This document shows, piece by piece, positions 16,293 to 24,943 of a stretch of 49,659 nucleotides of DNA. The stretch's first letter is position 1, and every line of letters begins with the position of its first letter. Origin of the DNA: DSWT01 sp035415725 (GTDB lineage Bacteria > Chloroflexota > Anaerolineae > B4-G1 > SLSP01). The stretch covers positions 1 to 49,659 of the forward strand of contig DAOOGN010000017.1 in the NCBI GenBank assembly GCA_035415725.1. Direction: 5' to 3'. Position numbers and translations under genes: made by a program. Under the pieces are notes generated by a model, which worked only from the letters and a program-made list of their open reading frames with translations, searched no databases and had not been told where the DNA came from.

Positions 16293-17807
16293 ATGATTGT
16301 ATCAGGCAAAAACACATTCAACGTTCTTGATTACGGCGCGGCCGGTGACGGGCAAACGCTTGACACCGTCGCACTGCAAGCAGCCATCGAAGCGTGCAGC
16401 CAGGCCGGGGGCGGCACGGTCTACGTGCCCGCCGGGCAATACGTCACCGGATCACTGTTCCTCAGGAACCACATTACCCTGTTCCTGGATGCGGGGGCGA
16501 CGCTCCTGGGCAGTCAGAATACCGCCGATTATCCGCCCGTGGCGAACCGCTGGGAGGGCGTGAGCCGTATCACGCATGCGCCGCTCATCGGCGGCGAGGA
16601 TCTGACGCACATCGCCGTCGTTGGGCGAGGCACGGTGGATGGACGGGGTGCGTTCTGGTGGGAATTGGGGCGCCGGCACGCCCTCGACTACCCGCGTCCA
16701 CGCCTCATCTCTTTCAGCCACTGCACCAACGTCCTCATGGAAGGCATCACCTGCACTAACTCACCCAGTTGGACCCTTCACCCTTACGCCTGCGATAATG
16801 TCACTGTGGACAAGGTGACCATCGCCAACCCTGCCGACTCGCCCAACACCGACGGCATCAATCCCGAATCGTGCCGCAACGTCCATATCGCCAACTGTCA
16901 CATCGACGTGGGCGACGATTGTATCACCATCAAATCCGGCACGGAGGAAGAGGAGCGCGGCCGGCTCCTTCCCTGCGAGAACATCACCATCACTAACTGC
17001 ACGATGGTGCACGGGCACGGTGGCGTCGTCATCGGCAGTGAGATGAGCGGTGGCGTGCGGAACATCACTATCGCCAATTGCGTTTTTGTGGGGACCGACC
17101 GGGGTATTCGCCTTAAGTCGCGGCGCGAGCGCGGCGGCATCGTGGAGGACATCCGCGTGACGAATGTGGTCATGACGGACGTGATGTGTCCGTTCATCAT
17201 GAACCTGTACTATGGCTGCGGCGCGTGGGGCACGGACAAAATCACGGATCGGTCGCCCTGGCCGGTCAACGAGGGCACGCCGCGCTTCCGCCGCGTGCAT
17301 TTCAGCGACATCACCGCCCGCGACGTGCGCTACGCGGCGGCGTTCCTCTACGGCCTGCCGGAGATGCCCGTGGAAGACGTCGCTTTCAGCAACGTGGACA
17401 TTTCGATGGCGCTGGACGCCGAACCTGGCGTCCCGGCGATGGCGCCTGACCTGGAGCCGATGCAGCGCGCCGGCTTCTGGGCAACCAACGTGCGCGGCCT
17501 GCGCTTCCACAACGTCACGGTCGCCGATCAACTCGGCCCGGCATTGCTGTTGGCCGATGCGGCGGACGTGGAGATCAACGGTTTTACCACTCCTACGCCG
17601 TCGGCAGGCACGCCGGTCATCCACATGCGCAACGTCGCCGGGGCCTTCGTCCACGGGTGTCAGGCCGCCGCCGGAACGGACGCCTTCCTCCGCGTGGAGG
17701 GCGAGCAGACACGGGACATTGTGCTCAGCGACAACTCATTGCCACGGGCTGCCCGGGCCGTCGACAGAACCGCAGATGTGCCTGTCCTGGCGATAGAGGA
17801 GAAATAA
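16293..17807 (+). CDS. GH28 family polygalacturonase-like glycosidase
   Basis: This 504-residue right-handed beta-helix enzyme acts on pectic galacturonan or rhamnogalacturonan fragments. The N-terminus has the pectate-lyase-like FNVLDYGAAGDGQTLDT signature. All four GH28 motifs are visible: NTDG (about residue 184), GDD (about 207), GHGG (about 241) and RLK in place of RIK (about 273). There is no signal peptide, so it is cytoplasmic. The start is uncertain: 16218 would begin in front of the 16229-16260 hairpin and add residues unlike the family, so 16293 (MIVSGKNTFNV) is preferred although its ribosome binding site is weak. The next gene is convergent, only 16 bases away. Confidence 0.92.
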   Translation: MIVSGKNTFNVLDYGAAGDGQTLDTVALQAAIEACSQAGGGTVYVPAGQYVTGSLFLRNHITLFLDAGATLLGSQNTADYPPVANRWEGVSRITHAPLIGGEDLTHIAVVGRGTVDGRGAFWWELGRRHALDYPRPRLISFSHCTNVLMEGITCTNSPSWTLHPYACDNVTVDKVTIANPADSPNTDGINPESCRNVHIANCHIDVGDDCITIKSGTEEEERGRLLPCENITITNCTMVHGHGGVVIGSEMSGGVRNITIANCVFVGTDRGIRLKSRRERGGIVEDIRVTNVVMTDVMCPFIMNLYYGCGAWGTDKITDRSPWPVNEGTPRFRRVHFSDITARDVRYAAAFLYGLPEMPVEDVAFSNVDISMALDAEPGVPAMAPDLEPMQRAGFWATNVRGLRFHNVTVADQLGPALLLADAADVEINGFTTPTPSAGTPVIHMRNVAGAFVHGCQAAAGTDAFLRVEGEQTRDIVLSDNSLPRAARAVDRTADVPVLAIEEK

Positions 17808-17823
17808 AAACGTCAAACTGGCC

Positions 17824-18387
17824 TTATCCGGCGTTGTAGATAAAGTTGCTATCCGCGTCGCGCAGACGAGGGTGAACCGCGTCTTTGGGCGAGAGCTGGG
17901 GGGCCGCGATGGGCCATATCACGCCAATGTCGGGATCGTTCCACAGGATGCCGCGATCGTGAGCAGGAGAATACTCCGCCGTGACCTGGTAGAACACATC
18001 TGCGTCAGCGCTCACGACGCAGAACCCATGGGCGAAGCCCGGTGGCACGTAGAGCAGGTGATGATTCGCCGCCGAGAGCGTCACGCCGACCCACCGACTG
18101 TATGTTGGCGACCCGCGCCGGATGTCCACCGCCACGTCGAAGATTTCACCTGCCACCACGTTTACCAGCTTGCCCTGCGCCAGCGGCTGTTTTTGATAGT
18201 GCAGTCCTCGCAGCACCCCGTAGACCGAGTGGGAGAGGTTGTTTTGCACAAACGTCTCGGGAATCCCTGCGGCGGCAAAGGCTGAATGTTGGTAAGTCTC
18301 CAGAAAGAACCCGCGCTCATCGCCAAACACGCGCGGCTCAATGAGAATCACGTCAGGAATTTGTAACTGGGTAAAGGTAAAGGGCAT
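17824..18387 (-). CDS. rfbC: dTDP-4-dehydrorhamnose 3,5-epimerase
   Basis: This 187-residue RmlC/RfbC-type cupin converts dTDP-4-keto-6-deoxyglucose to dTDP-4-keto-rhamnose in dTDP-L-rhamnose synthesis. Characteristic motifs are PRVFGDERGFFLETY, VQNNLSHSVYGVLRGLHYQ with the catalytic histidine, KLVNVVAGEIFDVAVDIR, and YVPPGFAHGFCV. The 187-residue length is normal. The start at 18387 follows GAGAGGAAC; the longer frame from 18561 overlaps the neighbouring FemAB gene. No other dTDP-rhamnose genes are nearby, but the neighbours upstream (FemAB, methyltransferase, GT4) fit cell-surface glycan work. Confidence 0.95.
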   Translation of the reverse strand: MPFTFTQLQIPDVILIEPRVFGDERGFFLETYQHSAFAAAGIPETFVQNNLSHSVYGVLRGLHYQKQPLAQGKLVNVVAGEIFDVAVDIRRGSPTYSRWVGVTLSAANHHLLYVPPGFAHGFCVVSADADVFYQVTAEYSPAHDRGILWNDPDIGVIWPIAAPQLSPKDAVHPRLRDADSNFIYNAG

Positions 18388-18434
18388 ATTGTTCCTCTCT
18401 CTGAATCTGCTCAATCTGCTGACAAAAGTTGAAA

Positions 18435-19445
18435 TCACTCGGCGCCGTAGCCACCCAATTTCGCCGCCAGGGGATACAGCCGATGCAGTGCTTGTTCCCA
18501 CAATCCGACACAGCGCACGATCTGTCCGCCGAAGCCGCGCTTGAAGCGATACACGCCCCACAGCCCATCGTTGCGGGCGGTGAACTGCGCTTCGAGCGTT
18601 TCCTCATCGTAGTCAGGAATGCCCCACAAATCATAGCTCGTGCAACCGTGCGCTTTGGCCCAGCGGATCGCCGCCCATTGGAGCGCATAGGGCGGCATCT
18701 TCTCGCGGTGCCGATCTGACGACGCGCCGTAGAGATACCAGGCTTTGGCTCCCAGCGCGAAGACGACCAGCGCAGCGACAAGTTCCCCCTCCACCTCGGC
18801 CAGCAGTAGAGCCGCCTCCCCTGCCGGCAGGAAAAGCTCAAACACACGTCGGTAGTACGCCTCACTGTGGATGCCGAAGGTGTCGCGGTTGCCGGTCTCC
18901 GTCATCAGCGCGTAAAATGCTGCCGTATCGTCCACCGTCCCCGCGCGGACGGTCACGCCCTTGCGTTCGGCCAGGCGGATGTTGTAGCGCGTCTTCGACC
19001 GCATTTGCGCCAGGATGACATCTTCGGCGGGCGCGATGTCCACGATGATGGTACGCGGCGGTTGGATGGTGCGCCGAGCAGGCTGCAGTTTGAGTTCTCG
19101 GAGCTGCGCCTGGGCGGCGGGCGTGTCGAGTAGCTCTGGTTCAAGCCAGAGCGCCCAGGCCTGGTGACGGCGCGCCGCAGTGCTCAGCACCTCGAACAGC
19201 GTCGTGACCGTCGGCGCGTTGTTCCAGTCCACCAGCGGCCCACGAGGTATATAGGCTATTGTCCCCACCTTGAGCGGCAGGGGCCGGTACAGCACCAGCG
19301 CGCCGCCGCTGGGAATGTCGTCCAGTGTGACGATCTCCCAATCCCAACCGAAAGTAGCTTTGAGCTGTGCCCAGCGGCTGGTTTGCAGGATCGTTCCCGC
19401 CGGGTGCGCGGCGACAAACGCATCCCAAACTTCTGGCCGGATCAC
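18435..19445 (-). CDS. FemAB-family aminoacyltransferase-like protein
   Basis: This 336-residue protein has the double-GNAT fold of FemX/FemAB enzymes, which add amino acids from aminoacyl-tRNA to peptidoglycan precursors. Visible segments include HPAGTILQTSRWAQLK near the start, a basic MRSKTRYNIRLAERKGVTVR motif in the middle, and LLLAEVEGELVAALVVF with WYLYGASSDRHR near the end, typical of the family. It begins with GTG at 19445, overlapping the methyltransferase stop by 4 bases (GTGA), so the two are translationally coupled. Cross-bridge synthesis is the family role; the exact residue added cannot be inferred. Confidence 0.88.
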   Translation of the reverse strand: MIRPEVWDAFVAAHPAGTILQTSRWAQLKATFGWDWEIVTLDDIPSGGALVLYRPLPLKVGTIAYIPRGPLVDWNNAPTVTTLFEVLSTAARRHQAWALWLEPELLDTPAAQAQLRELKLQPARRTIQPPRTIIVDIAPAEDVILAQMRSKTRYNIRLAERKGVTVRAGTVDDTAAFYALMTETGNRDTFGIHSEAYYRRVFELFLPAGEAALLLAEVEGELVAALVVFALGAKAWYLYGASSDRHREKMPPYALQWAAIRWAKAHGCTSYDLWGIPDYDEETLEAQFTARNDGLWGVYRFKRGFGGQIVRCVGLWEQALHRLYPLAAKLGGYGAE

Positions 19446-20281
19446 GCTTTCTCTCCGACCACAAGTAGCCCGCCGCCGACGCCGCCTGCGGGTACATCCA
19501 GCCTATAAGCCTGTCGCCAGCGCCCACTCAACCGGTGCACTATCCAACGGCGGACGAGTTCCTGGTAGCCAAATTGGCGCAGGCGCGGCGATGCCAGCCA
19601 GCGGTAGAATGGTGCGCCATCCTGGTGAATGCCGTAGGTGACGTTGGCGCGGTCCCACAGCGCCTCTACCTCGGCGGGGATGTAGTACCGCGTGTGCAGC
19701 AGGCGCATCCCGGCCCGGTCGAGCATCTCCGCCCACTGCGCGGGTGTGGGATAGCGGTGATGTTCCAGGCGCCGATCGACGGCCAGCGCATAAGCCTCCG
19801 CCCCCGCGAAATCGCCCCCGGCGACTCGCTGGCGATAACCCGCCAGCAGGCGGCGGAACGCATCGCTCGGCACGGTAGCCAGGAAGCGTCCGCCCGGCCG
19901 TAGCACGCGCGCGACTTCACCCAGCACCGGAGCGAGGTCGGGGATGTGTTCCAACACCGAATTGCTGAAGACGGCGGCGAAGGTTGCGGTGGGATAGGGC
20001 ATCGCCTCTCCGCGCGCTTGCTGAACGTAGCGGTAAGCGCCCGATGCCGGAGCCTGGCGCACCTGCTTCAGCCACGGATCGAAGCCGGCCTCAACCGGCG
20101 GCTCGCCGGCGAAGAGCACCTGCGCGATGAGACCATCGCCGCATCCCAGGTCCAGGAGGGGACGGGAGAACGTCTCCGCCGCCAGCACCCGCAGTTCGAT
20201 GGCCCGCCACAGCGCCACTGGCGGCGCGAACCAGTACCGGTCGAGCGTCGGTGTCAAATAATCACGCTTCGGATCAGGCAT
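19442..20281 (-). CDS. Class I SAM-dependent methyltransferase
   Basis: This 279-residue methyltransferase has motif I LLDLGCGDGLIA (about residues 43-54), an acidic FDP loop and the Methyltransf_11 hallmark VFSNSVLEHIPDLAPVLGEVARVLRPGGRFLATVP. Its acceptor is unknown; coupling to a FemAB-like gene and closeness to rfbC and a GT4 gene suggest an envelope glycan, lipid or undecaprenyl-linked substrate. The start at 20281 is supported by AGGAGGG about 10 bases upstream. Confidence 0.88.
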   Translation of the reverse strand: MPDPKRDYLTPTLDRYWFAPPVALWRAIELRVLAAETFSRPLLDLGCGDGLIAQVLFAGEPPVEAGFDPWLKQVRQAPASGAYRYVQQARGEAMPYPTATFAAVFSNSVLEHIPDLAPVLGEVARVLRPGGRFLATVPSDAFRRLLAGYRQRVAGGDFAGAEAYALAVDRRLEHHRYPTPAQWAEMLDRAGMRLLHTRYYIPAEVEALWDRANVTYGIHQDGAPFYRWLASPRLRQFGYQELVRRWIVHRLSGRWRQAYRLDVPAGGVGGGLLVVGEKA

Positions 20282-20450
20282 AAGTGAAAACCCTCCTGCA
20301 ATTCACCTTTTGTAACACGAACGGCAGATTTGACAAATAGGATGCAGGCTTCAGGTGGCAGGAAGCGGAATGCACCTATTTCGGTTGTGTGGTGGGTGCT
20401 CCCTTCATTTCCAATTTTCCATTTCCCTACTTCCAATTCCATTTCATTCG

Positions 20451-20459
20451 TGGTACACT
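20451..20459 (+). promoter_or_regulatory. Extended -10 promoter of a leaderless GT4 gene
   Basis: TGGTACACT (20451-20459) is an extended -10 box ending 6 bases before ATG 20466. There is no ribosome binding site in the gap, so the mRNA probably starts at the initiation codon. The -35 (TTCCAA, 20431-20436) is weak. Confidence 0.55.
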
Positions 20460-20465
20460 CCTGCT

Positions 20466-21572
20466 ATGCGTATCGGAATAGACCTGCGCTTGCACGCCTA
20501 CGCACCCGGTGGAATTTCGCAGTACGCACGCCATCTGGCGCAGGCGTTAGCGCCGCAATTGGCGGCGGAGACGCTGACGCTGGTGTCACACCGCCGCGAA
20601 TCTACGCCTGTGGACGTGCCGGGGGCACGCATGTATCGTGCGTGGACGCCGCCCCACCATCGCCTGGAACGGTGGGCACTGGGGACGGAGCTGCTCCCGC
20701 TGAAACTCGATCTGTTCCACAGCACCGACTTCATCCCCCCGGCCTGGGGCGCGCGGCATATCGTCATCACCGTGCATGACCTCAATTTCCTCTATTATCC
20801 CCAATACCTTACCACCGATGCCCGCCAGTATTACAACAATCAAATCGCCTGGGCCGTTGCCCGCGCCGATGCGATCCTGGCTGACTCTTACGCCACCCGG
20901 CGCGACCTGGAACGCCTGCTGCACGTCGATCCGGCGCGGGTCACGGTGACGCATCTCGCCGCCGCCGCGCACTTTCGTCCCCTGCCCCCGGAAGAAGTTG
21001 CGCCCGTGTTGGAACGTTACGGGCTGGAACCCGGCTATTGGCTCTTTGTGGGGACGTGGGAACCGCGCAAGAACCTGCCGGGACTGTTAGAGGCGCTGGC
21101 GCAGTTCCACGCGCGTGGGGAAAAGGGTACCCTGGTGATCACCGGGCGGCCCGGCTGGCTCTACGATGAGATTTTCGCCCGTGTGCAATCCCTGCATCTG
21201 GAGCCGTGGGTGCGGTTCATCGAGCAGGTTCCCGGTACAGACTTGGTGGCGCTGTACAACGGCGCGCTGCTGCTGGCGATGCCGTCGTTCTACGAGGGAT
21301 TTGGATTGCCGGCGTTGGAAGCCTTGCAATGTGGCACGCCCGTCGTCGTCGCCGACCGGGCCAGCCTGCCGGAAGTCGTCGGTATGGCCGGGCTGCTCAT
21401 CGATCCCGATGATCCGACCACCCTTGCCGACGCCTGCTGGCGCATCGCCCACGACGCAGCACTGCGCACCCGTTTGCAGGCGGCGGGACGCGATCAGGTG
21501 CGGGCGTTTACGTGGGAAGAGACCGCGCGCCGGACGCTTGAGGTTTACAGGCGCGTTTTGAATCAGGGCTGA
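20466..21572 (+). CDS. GT4-family glycosyltransferase
   Basis: This 368-residue GT-B glycosyltransferase has the N-terminal motif RIGIDLRLHAYAPGGISQYARHL with the glycine-rich acceptor loop. The linker and donor domain start at FVGTWEPRKNLPGLLEAL, and the retaining-enzyme E-x7-E motif is in PSFYEGFGLPALEALQCGTPVV. It probably adds a hexose to a cell-surface polysaccharide or lipid. ATG 20466 is chosen because homologous sequence starts there and an extended -10 box sits directly upstream; the frame upstream to 20355 is not protein-like. It is divergent from the methyltransferase/FemAB operon. Confidence 0.9.
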   Translation: MRIGIDLRLHAYAPGGISQYARHLAQALAPQLAAETLTLVSHRRESTPVDVPGARMYRAWTPPHHRLERWALGTELLPLKLDLFHSTDFIPPAWGARHIVITVHDLNFLYYPQYLTTDARQYYNNQIAWAVARADAILADSYATRRDLERLLHVDPARVTVTHLAAAAHFRPLPPEEVAPVLERYGLEPGYWLFVGTWEPRKNLPGLLEALAQFHARGEKGTLVITGRPGWLYDEIFARVQSLHLEPWVRFIEQVPGTDLVALYNGALLLAMPSFYEGFGLPALEALQCGTPVVVADRASLPEVVGMAGLLIDPDDPTTLADACWRIAHDAALRTRLQAAGRDQVRAFTWEETARRTLEVYRRVLNQG

Positions 21573-21635
21573 GGCAGGCGGCGACATCCGACAGCGTTTG
21601 GGCGTGGCCCCTTGTACGGGTCATTCACCCGTTTC

Positions 21636-22226
21636 TCATTTCAGCGTGAAGCGCGCCAACGGTGTGTATTCCGCCCCGGAGGACTTGAGCACACTGCGGA
21701 AGAAGATCATCTCTTCGGCCAGCACCGTACCGAGTTGCCCCACTTCTGTCCCGCGGATGGCATCCCCCACTGCCTGGGCCTCCTCGCGCGAAGCACGCTG
21801 GCGAATGCGGCCCAGCGTCAGATGCGGGGAAAAGCGGCGGTCTTCGGGCTGAAAGCCGATACTCGCCATGGCTTCGTTCACCGCGCGGTGCAGCAGCGCC
21901 AACTGCCCGGTCGGTTCGTCCAATCCCACCCAGATGACGCGCGGACGGTTCACGTTCGGGAAAGCGCCGAGTCCCTGGACGGTGAACGTCAATGGGTGCG
22001 CGTGGCGTGCGATGGCGGTCATGGCCGCTTCGACAGACGCCTGACATTCAGGCACCATGTCGCCGAGAAAAAACAGCGTCAAGTGGATGTTTTCAGGCTT
22101 GATCCAGGCCACAGCCTGCTCAGGACAGCGGCGCCGCAGCGCGCGTTGCGTCTCGGCTAGCCTGTCGACGACTTGAGCCGAAAGCGGCACCGCAATGAAT
22201 GTGCGCATGGTTTCCGGTTGTGCCAT
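21636..22226 (-). CDS. thpR: RNA 2',3'-cyclic phosphodiesterase (LigT/ThpR family)
   Basis: This 196-residue 2H phosphoesterase carries both HxTx motifs: HLTL in ENIHLTLFFLGD (about residue 49) and HLTL in FSPHLTLGRIR (about residue 135). The spacing and length fit ThpR, which hydrolyses RNA 2',3'-cyclic phosphates to 2'-phosphates and shows 2'-5' RNA ligase activity in vitro. GGGGAGG just upstream supports the start at 22226 rather than the internal Met of MRTFIAVPL. It is the last gene of a minus-strand group that includes surE and the PP2C-like protein, with a 182-bp gap. Confidence 0.92.
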   Translation of the reverse strand: MAQPETMRTFIAVPLSAQVVDRLAETQRALRRRCPEQAVAWIKPENIHLTLFFLGDMVPECQASVEAAMTAIARHAHPLTFTVQGLGAFPNVNRPRVIWVGLDEPTGQLALLHRAVNEAMASIGFQPEDRRFSPHLTLGRIRQRASREEAQAVGDAIRGTEVGQLGTVLAEEMIFFRSVLKSSGAEYTPLARFTLK

Positions 22227-22408
22227 AAGACCTCCCCTTCGTGTCGGGCTGAAGGCTGATCGCTAAGAGCCAGTGCAGCGGGGCAGAAATTTCACACCTG
22301 TTAGTCATGCTCGGAGTGGATTGCCAGATCTGTGGTTCTGGCGCGCTACGCCGGGATCTGCCACTCCCTGCCAAGCATTCACTGGGGAACTATTTGTGCC
22401 GCGTAGCA

Positions 22409-24943
22409 TTAGTGCGTTACAAAATCGGGGATGGGCGCAATGTAGAGCTGGTTGGCGACGATCATATACAGCACATGCGGATTCTCACTCACTGCCAGTG
22501 CCTCCAACTGCGTCAATGCTTCACCCGGCAGACGGAACTGGTGCGTAAAATTGCCGCGTTTATCGAGGACGAGAATGCGCTCGCGCTGCGGATCCCCCAG
22601 GTAAATCAATCCCTTGTCGACGTCAGACTCGACGACCAACACCAACGGCTTTGCCTGTGAATCCGGCAGATTGCTGAGCTTGAAGGATGGGTCCTCCACG
22701 CCGACAAAGTAAGCATTGATCGTCCCATCTCCCATCAACAGATAAAGCCGTCCGTCAATCCCCATATCCAATACTTCTGAAAGGTGGGGGGCGACACCCG
22801 CCGCGAAATAGCCTCGCGCCGCATCATAAATCCCATTGACCGGCTCGTAAGTGAGAATCTGGTTATCCTGGCGGTGGACCAGATACAACTTTTCTCCGAA
22901 GGTCCCCATAATCGTCACCATGCCCGGCCCCAGATTCCCCTGGAGGCGCTGCCGGGTGATGCTCCCCGGGCCGAGGGGCGGCTCATAGATGTAGATGATC
23001 CCGCCATCGCTATAGATGAAGGCCGCGCCATCGGGATAGCTGCCGCCCGGCTCTACCCAGGCCAGGTCGACCAGATGGTTGACCACTTCGCCGTAGAAAC
23101 TCTGCCCGCGTTTGAGGATCGGCGTGGGCACGTCGGTGGTCAGAGTGAGACCGTCCGCCTGCAACGGCAGTCCGATGACCTCATCGGCAGTCGTATTCAG
23201 GATGTAAATCCATGAACCGGCGACCAGCAGACGGCGCGGGGCGGGCGCAATGCCCAGGTCCAGTTGCAGCCTGGCGTCGAGCACGGCAGCGCTGTGCAAG
23301 GCGTCGAGGGCGTTTTGCGCCTCTGCCTTCATGGCCGCCGCTTCGGTGTTTTGGCGTTCCAGGGTGATGATGTGTGAACTCAATTCCAGAAGCCGGTTCC
23401 AATCCTCAGGGGACTGACTGTTGAAAGCCGCTTCGCGCAGGGCGCGTGCTTCGACGATGTATTCCTCTGCCCGCGCCTGGCCGCCGGATTCAAAATACAC
23501 GGTCACGGTGACAAATAACGCCACCAACAACAATCCTAGCGCCAGTCCGCCCATCACCGTTGATTTTTCCGTCGGCGCAAGCGGCATCGAGTGCGCTTTG
23601 ACCCCCTTGACCTTTCCGGGCAGCAAAGTGCGGAGCGCGCGGCGCACGCGGGCGCGTTCCGCCGTCGTTTTACGCTCGCGGTAACGCTCGGCGCTTCTCC
23701 GGGGAACAAGGTGCTTCAGCCATTCGCGCACAGGCGGTAGTTTGATCTGGGGTGGTGTGAAGGAAGGGGATGCCACGTTGTCTTGTGCCTTGCCCGCCAC
23801 TTTCGCCTGACGTTCACCCCGCCTTTCCAGGGTCGCCGGCAGCAGAGTGGTCTGCCGCTCTCCCTGCGGCGCAGCGCCAGGCGCGATAGATGGAGCCGAC
23901 GTCGGGGATGGCGGAACAGGGGAGACGACGCCCGGCGACGGTTGTGAGGCTGGCGACGCGGTGACGGCCACAGCGGGTTGGCGGAAAAACTGTACCTTCT
24001 GTCGGGGTTGCACCGGGGGTTGAGAAGGCGGCTCCGGCGACAGACGAATGATAATGAAACTGCCTGATGCCTGACTTCCCGCCATCGCCTGGGTGATGGA
24101 ATCGGCGATCTCCTCGGGGTCCGGGGGAGCCAGTATTTCCTGCCAACGCTCGCGGGCCTGGGATTCCACCGCCGGCGTTGTAGCCAGGAGCACGGTACTG
24201 CCTTCTTCCACCGTCGTGTACCCGATGTGGATGGACGGCGGCAGGGATCCCCCCAGGGGGATCAGCAATCGATTGCGGAGCGGGAAAGACTCCACCGTAT
24301 GATCGGGGTGATAGACAAAAGCATACGCCGCTCCAATTTGCCCAAAGAATACCTCTTCCCCGGAAAAAACGACGCAGGTGATGCTCCCCGTACATTTGGA
24401 GCCGGGGGTGGCTTCGGCATTGGCGCGGATCAGATAGCGGTTGGCCTCGGCAAGCGCGCGTCGCAACCGTGCCACGATGCTGCCCGACGATGCCCAGTAC
24501 GTGCTCGCCGCCAATGCCCGAATTTCGCGGCTGCGATGGCCGAACTGGGGCGTGAGATCGACCAGAATGGCGAGTTGCTCTCCTGCCCTGTCTACCATTT
24601 CCGGTGGCGCGGTGGCAACCGTAGCTTCCGGCGCGGGATGCTGACTGCGCTGCCCCTCTTGAAACCGGAGGATGTCACTGTGACGTTGCATACTTTCTGC
24701 CCCTACTACGCCAAGTTTAAGGGGCACGGGGGAATTGTCAAGCAGCACCGTATAGGTGAGACGACCGTTCTTGCGGTCAGGACTCAGCGGGAGGAAGTAG
24801 CGTTGGCGCGACAGACGGGTGAGCCGCCACGAGGTCTCCGGCATGGCCGTATCCGGCACATTGACGTTGATTACACTCACGTCGTAGGGCAACGCACGGT
24901 CGAGCATCCGCCGCGCGAAATACGCCGTGTAATCCTTCTTCAT
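22409..24943 (-). CDS. Membrane PP2C-like/beta-propeller protein with surE-derived N-terminal extension
   Basis: The full frame has 844 codons. Residues 1 to about 66 are a near copy of an internal SurE segment. The rest, from the internal ATG at 24691 (760 residues), begins MQRHSDILRFQEGQRSQHP and contains a degenerate PP2C-like phosphatase domain (LAILVDLTPQFGHRSREI; GSITCVVFSGEEVFFGQIGAAYAF). A Pro-rich linker, a basic stretch, one membrane helix (GLALGLLLVALFVTVTVYF), a helical segment and a C-terminal extracytoplasmic repeat domain with beta-propeller (NHL-like) character follow. It is probably a membrane sensor or scaffold. Few of the usual PP2C metal aspartates are evident, so catalysis is doubtful. 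Two starts compete: ATG 24943 overlaps the surE stop (ATGA) with GGGGAGGA upstream, while ATG 24691 has its own sigma-70 promoter. Confidence 0.75.
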   Translation of the reverse strand: MKKDYTAYFARRMLDRALPYDVSVINVNVPDTAMPETSWRLTRLSRQRYFLPLSPDRKNGRLTYTVLLDNSPVPLKLGVVGAESMQRHSDILRFQEGQRSQHPAPEATVATAPPEMVDRAGEQLAILVDLTPQFGHRSREIRALAASTYWASSGSIVARLRRALAEANRYLIRANAEATPGSKCTGSITCVVFSGEEVFFGQIGAAYAFVYHPDHTVESFPLRNRLLIPLGGSLPPSIHIGYTTVEEGSTVLLATTPAVESQARERWQEILAPPDPEEIADSITQAMAGSQASGSFIIIRLSPEPPSQPPVQPRQKVQFFRQPAVAVTASPASQPSPGVVSPVPPSPTSAPSIAPGAAPQGERQTTLLPATLERRGERQAKVAGKAQDNVASPSFTPPQIKLPPVREWLKHLVPRRSAERYRERKTTAERARVRRALRTLLPGKVKGVKAHSMPLAPTEKSTVMGGLALGLLLVALFVTVTVYFESGGQARAEEYIVEARALREAAFNSQSPEDWNRLLELSSHIITLERQNTEAAAMKAEAQNALDALHSAAVLDARLQLDLGIAPAPRRLLVAGSWIYILNTTADEVIGLPLQADGLTLTTDVPTPILKRGQSFYGEVVNHLVDLAWVEPGGSYPDGAAFIYSDGGIIYIYEPPLGPGSITRQRLQGNLGPGMVTIMGTFGEKLYLVHRQDNQILTYEPVNGIYDAARGYFAAGVAPHLSEVLDMGIDGRLYLLMGDGTINAYFVGVEDPSFKLSNLPDSQAKPLVLVVESDVDKGLIYLGDPQRERILVLDKRGNFTHQFRLPGEALTQLEALAVSENPHVLYMIVANQLYIAPIPDFVTH
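24714..24741 (-). promoter_or_regulatory. Promoter of the PP2C-like gene, directly after the surE fragment
   Basis: On the minus strand, TTGACA (24741-24736) and TAAACT (24719-24714) are 16 bp apart, followed by GGGGCAGAAAGT and ATG 24691. This was probably the original start region before the surE segment was placed upstream. Confidence 0.6.
24743..24938 (-). repeat. Tandem partial duplication of surE
   Basis: These 196 bp match 25084-25303 inside surE with only a handful of substitutions and two deletions, of 6 bp and 18 bp, both multiples of three. The 18-bp loss lies between two GCCGTG direct repeats in the parent. The frame stays open through the copy and into the next gene. Confidence 0.9.

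Noticed and set aside
22313..22367. Hairpin GGAGTGG...CCACTCC as a terminator of the PP2C-like gene
   Set aside because: The arms pair imperfectly with a bulge and no U-tract follows on either strand; it may be just another intergenic palindrome.
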